DNA of 64,000 bases from Vicugna pacos (Eukaryota > Chordata > Mammalia > Artiodactyla > Camelidae). The DNA is taken from positions 16,773,646 to 16,837,645 of the forward strand of contig NC_133012.1 of NCBI RefSeq assembly GCF_048564905.1. Reading direction: 5' to 3'. Below the pieces are notes generated by a model. That model saw nothing but the letters and a program-made list of their open reading frames with translations, was not told the DNA's origin and made no database searches. Made by a program: the position numbers and the translations under genes. Of this stretch, positions 56,806 through 64,000 are shown piece by piece; position 1 is the first letter of the stretch; each line of letters opens with the position of its first letter.

Positions 56806-59157
56806 CACGCACAAACCCAGCCTTGAACGTGGCCTTTGCTTTCCAGCACTGATGGCCTGACAGCCGTCCCTGCACAGACAGAAAGAAGGCACTTCCTGTG
56901 CAAACAGGGCAGGAGGCAGGAGGAAGGGATGGCACCAGTGTCCCCAGAGCCCCACACAAAGTTCTGAGCAGTGGCCCTGAACGTGCTGCTGGGTCACCAG
57001 CTGCTTTAGAGAGGTGATGACACCCTACACCACGCACAGCCCATCCACTCTCCAGGAGAACCCAGTGTGGAGAAAAATTTACTTCCAGCATCACAGGGGT
57101 GACAGAACTCCCAAAGCCCCACCGTGCATCCACAGATGGTCAAGCACAGGGCACCCTTCCCGAGTCTGGGGCCCACAAACAGGAAGGCTCCCCCGACTGG
57201 TGCCTTCACCTCAGGGCAGAAGATGAGCATGAGTTTCTGCACCTCCTACTCTACACCTAACCTGAAATCATAAAGCAGGTTATTAAACAGAAATCACAGT
57301 CAAAGCATATGACTGCCAAGAGTTTCCCTTGAGGAGCTCCCCCAGGGTGACAAAGCTAAGACCAAGAGGAAGGAGAGAAGGCTTTCTGTCCCCAACAGAT
57401 GAGGGTCCTGTTGTCACCTAACAGACACCTCATGCAGCGGTCAGCAGGCATCCCCAGCTCCACCAGAACCCCCCAGAGGGAGGCAGCTCACCCAAGCTCC
57501 TGGTCACCTGTGCCTGAATCCTGTGCACAGAATACATGTGACAGATGCACTCAGAGCACCCACACGAGCTGTTCCCGGGCCTCCTCGAGAAGTGTGTATG
57601 TGTGGCGGCGTTGGGGGGGACATTCTCAAGGAAGGAGAGCACCGGATGGTGAGGCACAGCTTGCAAACAGGAACGAGGGTGGTGTCTGTGGGAGCCTATG
57701 CTTCTACAGAAAGGTAGAGGAATGTCACCAGTCATGTGCTGTGGTCTCCAGGAGATATTTACTGGCAAGCAAAACAAGCAAAGTGGAGATAGGTGATAGG
57801 CCAGCCTGCACCAGCAGGGCAGCAGGGCATTTGGAAGGTGACTGAGTACAAGAAAGTGGCCCAGCCAATGGGGGGCATGCACTGTTCAGTCGTACCCATT
57901 CCCAGACGTCCTACTCTTCCATTTACCTACAGCAGTTTCTACTAAGAGGATATAGCAACGCCCCCTCCTTTATCATGAACTGGGCAATATTTCTGGCAGA
58001 TGAACTCTGTAACTCTTCTCTGTCACTACAGAAATATTATTCTCTGGCACTTGTTTCTGAACTGAAATAGCTTCTAAGGGTGTGCCATTCAGTGACTTAT
58101 CAGCTTAAAATTGTCTAAAAGTAGGCAGCATTTGCTCCCTTACTGCACTGCTCCAGAGTGTGTGCTACAGTGTTGCCAGACTCTTTAGTAACTGTTATCC
58201 AAACTGTTCATAGTGGGGATGGGTTAAGCCAGGGTGGGTTAGTTCCTGTAAGTGAAGAATTAGGATCCTATTTATACTTCTATTGCCATAAATAAATATT
58301 TGCTTCTCTATATAGTGCCTCTGAGCTTGGGGTCTGGGTATATGTATAAGGTTTCATGAAACTATTTATCAGCAGGAAAGGAAAAGGAAAAGCACACACA
58401 ATTTTGGGAACATACTTTAAACCAAATCACAATGAATGAATTTTTTTTCAAAGCACTTTGAAACCCCCATTTCCTTAGTAGCTGATATCTGTATTAAATA
58501 CTGTAATACTTAAATCCCAGAAAAAAGTGTTTACATAAAAACAAGTGAATTCAGCTTCCAACTAATCATAATTTCACATGCAAAATTCTGTCCCACAATT
58601 CAAGAAAATAATTATTGTTCCTCCTGCAATGGGAAGGTGCTCCTAACCTCTTCCCCTCCCTACCAGCGTGCATTTGGATCTCAGTGTCTAGGAGCAATAG
58701 TAAATTAGTGGCCCACTGGAGCCATGCACATTGGTGGCGTTGTCATAAGATACAGATGTTCTACCTGTGAAATCCGATCAGCTGCTTCTCTCCTCATAAT
58801 ATCCAACAAAACCCAAACCAGTCCCTCAGATCTGCCTTAAACTCCTGATTCTTTTCCAGTCAAGGATTCCAAAGAAGAAAAGAAGAGGAGACGAATGCAT
58901 TACAGCAGAGGTTTATAATTAAGTGGGGATGGGAAGACCCCAGAAATCTCTCTACAGTAAAACCTCCACTCATCAGAATTCTCTGACAGAACTGTTACTA
59001 ATCTCACTAACAAAATTATTATAATAGCTAAAGCTTACTATGATTATGGCTAACCATAATCCCACATTTCACTTCTCATTCAACATTTTTCTAAAATATT
59101 TCAGTATTCAACAGCTGCACCTCAATTTCCTAGAGAAATAAAGAATATGTACTTTAT
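56806..59157. other. Intergenic or intronic DNA, no feature supported
   Basis: 56,806-57,900 is moderately GC-rich with overlapping short frames on both strands, none recognisable. From 57,900 the sequence is AT-rich with scattered homopolymers. A possible further MIR relic lies near 59,010-59,100 but is too weak to call. Confidence 0.4.
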
Positions 59158-59232
59158 GAGGGCAGTAAGGATTGTGTGAAATATGCAAAAAATACTTAGC
59201 AGCACTGGCATTCAATCAATAGTGACTAACAC
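59158..59232 (+). mobile_element. MIR SINE relic
   Basis: AGGATTGTGTGAAATATGCA, then ATACTTAGCAGCACTGGCAT and CAATCAATAGTGACTAAC, follow the 3' half of MIR (GTAAAGCGCTTAGAACAGTG-type). Confidence 0.6.
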
Positions 59233-61469
59233 AGGATATTTTCCTTCTTGACTACAAATAACAAACTTCATGAAATTATTTTTGAGATTTAGCAGTTCCT
59301 GTGCCCAAGTCACCATAATCAGTATTAGTCACTGACTGAACCCACTTGGCTCCCCAGGTAGCTTGGAAACCAGTCCAAGTAACACAACACTCACATACAC
59401 AAATAAGACAGTGGATGATAAGCACCAGTGAGCAGCAGAAAAGAAATGCTAATGGGACTCAGATGAACACAGGGGTGCTCCGGCTGTCAGTCCCTCCATC
59501 TCCAGGGTTGATCTGACTGGTCAAGCTGGATAAACAGGTGTTTCCCTCCTCTCTCACAGCTGCCCATGCATATCTCCAGAATCTATGCACTTGACTGAAA
59601 AGGATGGCCTTATATGTACAGGAGGAAGCGTTGTCACTGAAAGGTATATGAACACCACACTTCTCTCCCAGATTCCAAGATCCATTTGTAGTTTAGAGAG
59701 GATAAGTGGGGCTGAGGACTTTTGTGCAGGGAACAAGCTGGCAAGGTAGGAAGAAATTCACCAGAAACACCAGGGCAAAAATATTTACATTATATAGACG
59801 TATAAATATAGGAAAAATGTTTTTATTTGTGTGTGTGTGTGTGTGTGTACACACATGCTCACAGACACACAGCAACTTGGAATCAGTTAAATGCTCAAGC
59901 AGGGACAGTTTAAAGAGCAATCAATTCATAGATACGTAAGGTACACATAAAAAGGAGTAGGAAAAAAAAGCCTTAAACGTGGAAGGTACTCAGTAAATGT
60001 TCAATGAATTGGGGCAGAAAGACCAGCCATGAGATGCTTGCAATCTATAAGGCAATGAAGACCAACATGGTGCCAGGAAAGCAAGCCACTGGAGAGGGCT
60101 GCAGTGTGCACTGGCTTTAGAATAACACAGAAACTGATAGCTTCTAAATTACTTCCTGTCAAATATTTGCTTCTTTCTACATAAAGATGAGTACATCAAA
60201 AGAATTTAGTTTATTACAGTCTCACTGAAATACAGAGCCTATTTAGAAACAGAATTCAGACAACTGCATATAATACCACAGGCTTGGAGTGTTACAAAAA
60301 CTGCAATGTTACCTTCATATTACTGGTTAGAGTCTTACGTACTTTGGCTTCCCTTACCTGCTCCAGGCTACTTTCAGTGAGAGGGCAGAACAGGACAAAG
60401 AAGATTACCCTTCCTGACTTCTCCTCCTTCTTTTCCACATCTGTACCCTCTGGGCTACTCTTATGTCTACCCCACAGGCCTATTTAGCAACATAGGATCT
60501 GAAAAGGCCAAAACCCTAGACTAAAAATATTAATGTGAAACACACTAAAACACGATATTGGCCCTTCCCTTATGTTTTCCAATCCTGTTTTGTCCCCACT
60601 AGTTTTGATTACCATGCCAGGGTTTTTTTTTTTTAATGTTTCACATGAAATTCTGCACTTTTTTTGTTCCAGTATGATGGGGAACATATACACTCAGGCA
60701 CCACAGAAAATCACAGAACAGCTGTGGGATGACGCATTTGTCAGGGAGAATAAAATGCTTAGCGGCAGACAGAAGAACTGAGTGGAGAATGGAAAACCTT
60801 TTTTTTTTCCCTATGATTTTGATAGGCCAGAAAATGATAGGACATTTTCATCACAGGGTATTTTCATATTTGTCCAGGGTCTTGGTCAAGTGCATAATAC
60901 ACAAACCTGAGGAAACAAATTTGTCTCAGAAGACGGGACTTCAGTTTTTATTCACTGTTGTCACTTTTATGAGATCATTGCATGGGGGGAAACCTCCACA
61001 AGCTCAGAGGGAGTTCTACCATCAGGTATTTACTCACGTCGGTCCAGAAGGAGGATAGGTTGATTTTCTGCAGTCTTCTGTCCACTAAATAACAAAGACA
61101 ATGAAAAGTTTCAGAAAACAACAAATCAAACAGGCAATCTGCAGAAACAGCTAAAGTTTGTGGAGACAAAAATTAAGTACAATTCGCCCTTTTAGCCCAT
61201 TTCAATGTCTCTTAAAAGTCTTTTCCTCCCATGAAGACTTGTAACATCTCAAACTTCAGTGCATTTTCAGTCTCAGTTCAATTTGCACTATTTGCCAGGT
61301 ACTGTAATTTGGCTTTACTAATGCAAATACACCGAGTAAAGAGGAAATGTAAAAAAGTAGATGGAAAACGTTTATGACAGCTAGGTTGATTTACCACTGA
61401 AAGGAAATAACTTGATAGGATGTGGTATTACTTGAACTTAGGAGCCAATTCTTTTGTAAGAGATTTGCA
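59233..61469. other. AT-rich DNA with no gene supported
   Basis: Contains a GT microsatellite (59,829-59,848), a short relic near 59,980-60,016 resembling the 3' end of MIR or L2, and T runs near 60,626 and 60,800. Small open frames are scattered on both strands without recognisable products. Confidence 0.4.
59829..59848. repeat. (GT)10 microsatellite
   Basis: Ten perfect GT dinucleotides followed by ACACACATG. The run is long enough to be length-polymorphic. Confidence 0.9.
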
Positions 61470-61890
61470 TCCTAAACCAGATTTTCAGGGCACGCTGTGC
61501 AGGGCCCTCCATAATCTGGCTCCAAATCACCACCACCGCCTCCTCTCCTGCCACTCCCCTATTATGTGCAGCCACACACAACTACATCTGATGATCTCTC
61601 ATTCTTTCATGTCTGTGCATGTGTCTCCTGTTCCCTCTGCCTAGAATGCCTTTCTCCACCTCGTGAACCTTTGGCTGCAACTTCTAGGATCCAGTTTAAA
61701 TACTGCCTTTTTTGTGAAGTCTTTACTTCCCACAGGAAACTAGCCACCCTCTCCTCTATACTCCCACAGTATCTATATATATGTCCACTGCTATACTTAG
61801 GACGCTGCCTGGTAATTATCTGCTTGTCTCTCTTCACAACCAGACTCTGTGTTCCTTGAGGCAAGGACAGCCCACAGAACTGAGGCTCAA
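61470..61890 (+). mobile_element. L2 LINE 3'-end relic
   Basis: The series TTCCCTCTGCCTAGAATGCC, CCAGTTTAAATACTGCC, GTGAAGTCTTTACTTCCCAC, GGTAATTATCTGCTTGTCTC and TGTGTTCCTTGAGGCAAGGA follows the L2 consensus in order over about 400 bp. A 97-codon open frame here is not a gene. Confidence 0.8.
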
Positions 61891-62969
61891 TCAATGAGAC
61901 TGTTTAAGGGAGTGTTGTTCAAGTTTAGCAGCAAAACAGAATTAGCTCTTAACACAAAATAATCAAAAAAGTCCACACTGATTTATCATTCTTTTATTAC
62001 TAGTTCAAGATGCCTGGCACATTTATCTCCTTTCTGCTATATATAGTAAATATAATAATATATAGTAAAAGTTAAAAAAAAACTTTTTCAAGAAGTAAAA
62101 ATCCACAATAACAGGAAGATTAAGTAGGGAAGAAAACTACTAGACCTGCAGTTTTAATTCAGAAAATACACCTGCAGCAAATTTTTGTGGGAATGGAAAT
62201 CTCACATGCTGTTTTAACTTTAGTTCATATGGAAAGTGTACAAGGTAGTGTGACACTATCTGAGATTCAAACATTAATTCTCAAAATACTACAGTATGTT
62301 TCTCATGTAAGTATTTTTTTGCCTTGTAATTTTACATTGAATTCATTAGAAAACAGCTTTATCAAGTGTAAACCTAAATTATCAAAAGCTAATTTAATCA
62401 TTAGAATTTAAATTCTATTTCTAAATTATTAGAATATAAAATATTAGATATTAATTAATATCAATTTGATAATCCAGTATCAAATTACCAAGAGCTAATT
62501 TCCGAAGTCATTCAGTGTTCTATAATAGTAACTGAGGGTGGATCTCTTTGTTGAGAAAAATTTTAGTCTCAGCCCTGAGTTCAAAAGTTGCAGTAAAACT
62601 TTACCACTGCTACTTGGAGACCTGTTTTGGATGCAGGCATTTTACTTTTTAAAATTTGTGAACAAATTCTGTTGTGATGAGATACTCTGCTTTATATTTT
62701 GTTTTTCTGATCACTTTTCCCCTATGATTTGGGAATATTGTGATAACTGCTTAATCTTGTAACATCAACATACACTGTATTCTTTTAGCATAACTCTAGG
62801 TAATCATCGCATAACACAATGCTTTGCCATGTGATTCAGTAACAAGATAATCCCTACTCTGCTTGGCCTCAAGAGCACAACATCTGAACGCAAGAGCACA
62901 TTTTCTTGTCTTTTCTTGTTTTGATGTGACACGTTTAGACTAGGAATTTCCTTAAAGATTAAAATAACA
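61891..62969. other. AT-rich DNA with no gene supported
   Basis: Very AT-rich, with TATATAG runs near 62,039-62,066. Two 74-codon frames at 62,187-62,411 and 62,538-62,762 have no recognisable features. Confidence 0.4.
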
Positions 62970-63335
62970 GGCTGCATTGATACATGTGGTACTTAAAATG
63001 TTACTGAGTTGTAATGCATAAGCATCATTTGAAGTGCACAGAGCAGCAGTGAAAGCCATGAGTGCACTGCATACCGGCTCTTCTAGAATAACCCAACTGC
63101 TGTGCTGAAACAGCCACAGAAAAAAACACAAACAAACAAGTGTGGCTGTGCTGGAATACAACTCTATGGACATTGATGGGTCAATTTCATATAATTCTGG
63201 CATGTCATGAAATATTAATCTTCTTTTGATCCCCCCCCACAACATTTAAAAGATGTACAAAACTTCTAGCTCACAGGCCTTACAAAAACAGGTGGCAGCC
63301 TGGATTAGGCCTGCTGGCTATAGCCTGCCAACCAC
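62970..63335 (-). mobile_element. hAT-type DNA transposon relic
   Basis: The minus strand reads GGCAGGCTATAGCCAGCAGG, then GCTGCCACCTGTTTTTGTAA, then GTTGTATTCCAGCACAGCCA and TTTTTCTGTGGCTG. These parts recall a common mammalian non-autonomous DNA transposon with GGCCCGC-rich ends and a TTTTATTGGAACACAGCCA segment. Its exact subfamily name could not be fixed. Confidence 0.5.
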
Positions 63336-64000
63336 CACCATTAATCAATTTTGAGTTTACTTAAAATCTTCACTTAATATTAAGTGACTGCAAGGACTCA
63401 AAGTTCACCTCCCACACATTCTTTAAGAAGTGACTTCAAGATATACTCTTGCAAAGCAAGGGCATAAACTAGGACAAAGATAGGACAGGATCCAGAAAAG
63501 AATGGCTCCAACTTATACAGAGTGATAGAGGGAATTCTTAGGATGACAGCTAGTCAATAGACCTAGAAAGCACTGGTGCAACATTATATCAAAGAGACAG
63601 GTGTCCTAAAAAGGAGGATTCCATAGAATAAACTGCGCAGCTGAGGGGCTGGAAGAACTTGAGAATATGACAGAGGCAGAGAGTGTAAGAAAAAAAAAAC
63701 AGAAATTATAGGGGAAAACTGTAATATTGGAAAAGAATGGTCCAAATAAAAAGAAAATGATCTGAACTAGAACAGGAACTTAGTATGTCTAAAGAATAGA
63801 AGAAAATGCAGAGGATATGACAGAAGTTGAAAAATATACAAGATACAGTGATGATAGCATAGGTTTGGTTTCTTTTTCTAATGAGAAAAAAAGAAAGAAA
63901 GAAAAGAAAGAAATTAGAAACCACAAGGAAAAATTCTGTACAAGAAAGCATGATATAAATATGAAATAAACTGAAATGAATATGAGCATTTGGCATGAAT
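63336..64000. other. AT-rich window end with no gene supported
   Basis: A-rich sequence with a GAAA-type microsatellite at about 63,884-63,913. The 96- and 66-codon minus-strand frames are Phe/Ser-rich by virtue of the A/G-rich plus strand. Confidence 0.4.

Noticed and set aside
57399-57882. Overlapping 148- and 150-codon frames on opposite strands
   Set aside because: There is no recognisable motif, splice context or promoter, and both strands being open suggests chance in a moderately GC-rich stretch.
61566-61894. 97- and 95-codon frames on opposite strands
   Set aside because: They coincide with the L2 relic.

Overview
The window reads as nuclear DNA of a mammal, most likely a camelid. 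The best lineage marker is a tRNA-derived SINE at 56,188-56,301 (minus strand) that matches, from memory, the camelid vic-1 family; MIR, L2, L1, MER5-type hAT and ERV LTR fossils agree with a placental mammal. There are no bacterial-style operons. Almost all long open frames are side effects of minisatellites.

Region 1 (1 to about 44,595) is three head-to-tail copies of one segment: A (1-12,515), B (12,516-33,696) and C (33,697 to about 44,098, then 16-bp repeats only). The single-copy parts are nearly identical by eye between copies. The copies differ mainly in a 16-bp minisatellite (consensus CCTGGGCCTGCACACT), whose first array is about 1.3 kb in A, 10.0 kb in B and 5.8 kb in C. Each complete unit holds, in order: single-copy sequence with a MIR; 16-bp array 1; an orphan minus-strand exon resembling adenylyl cyclase 1; a solo ERV LTR; 16-bp array 2; a plus-strand three-exon gene; and a short tail. 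C ends inside array 2, so it lacks the three-exon gene.

The main genic content is that three-exon gene, intact in A (9,176-12,110, 735 codons) and B (30,375-33,291, 729 codons). Exon 2 carries a motif recognisably from RALGDS (the end of its REM region). Exon 3 is an in-frame Pro/Ala/Glu coding minisatellite of about 490 residues followed by a 21-residue hydrophobic C-terminus. The REM core, the CDC25-type RasGEF domain and the Ras-association domain are not encoded. It looks like a RALGDS-derived gene with a new architecture, amplified with the segment.

Region 2 (44,596-48,200) starts with a 1.5-kb array of a 9-bp GC-rich repeat (AAGCCGCTC type), then 1.2 kb of AT-rich single-copy DNA, then a small CpG island with a perfect NRF1-type site, an unidentified minus-strand first exon (47,319-47,504) and a second small array of the same 9-bp repeat.

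Region 3 (48,200-55,305) is a third minisatellite, an approximately 19-bp CATCATCTCCCCAAGCC-type repeat with a higher-order period near 3.57 kb. Region 4 (55,306-64,000) is ordinary AT-rich intergenic or intronic DNA with L1, ERV LTR, SINE, hAT, MIR and L2 relics; no coding exon could be supported there. Repeat-family and gene names are from memory of consensus sequences and were not searched.
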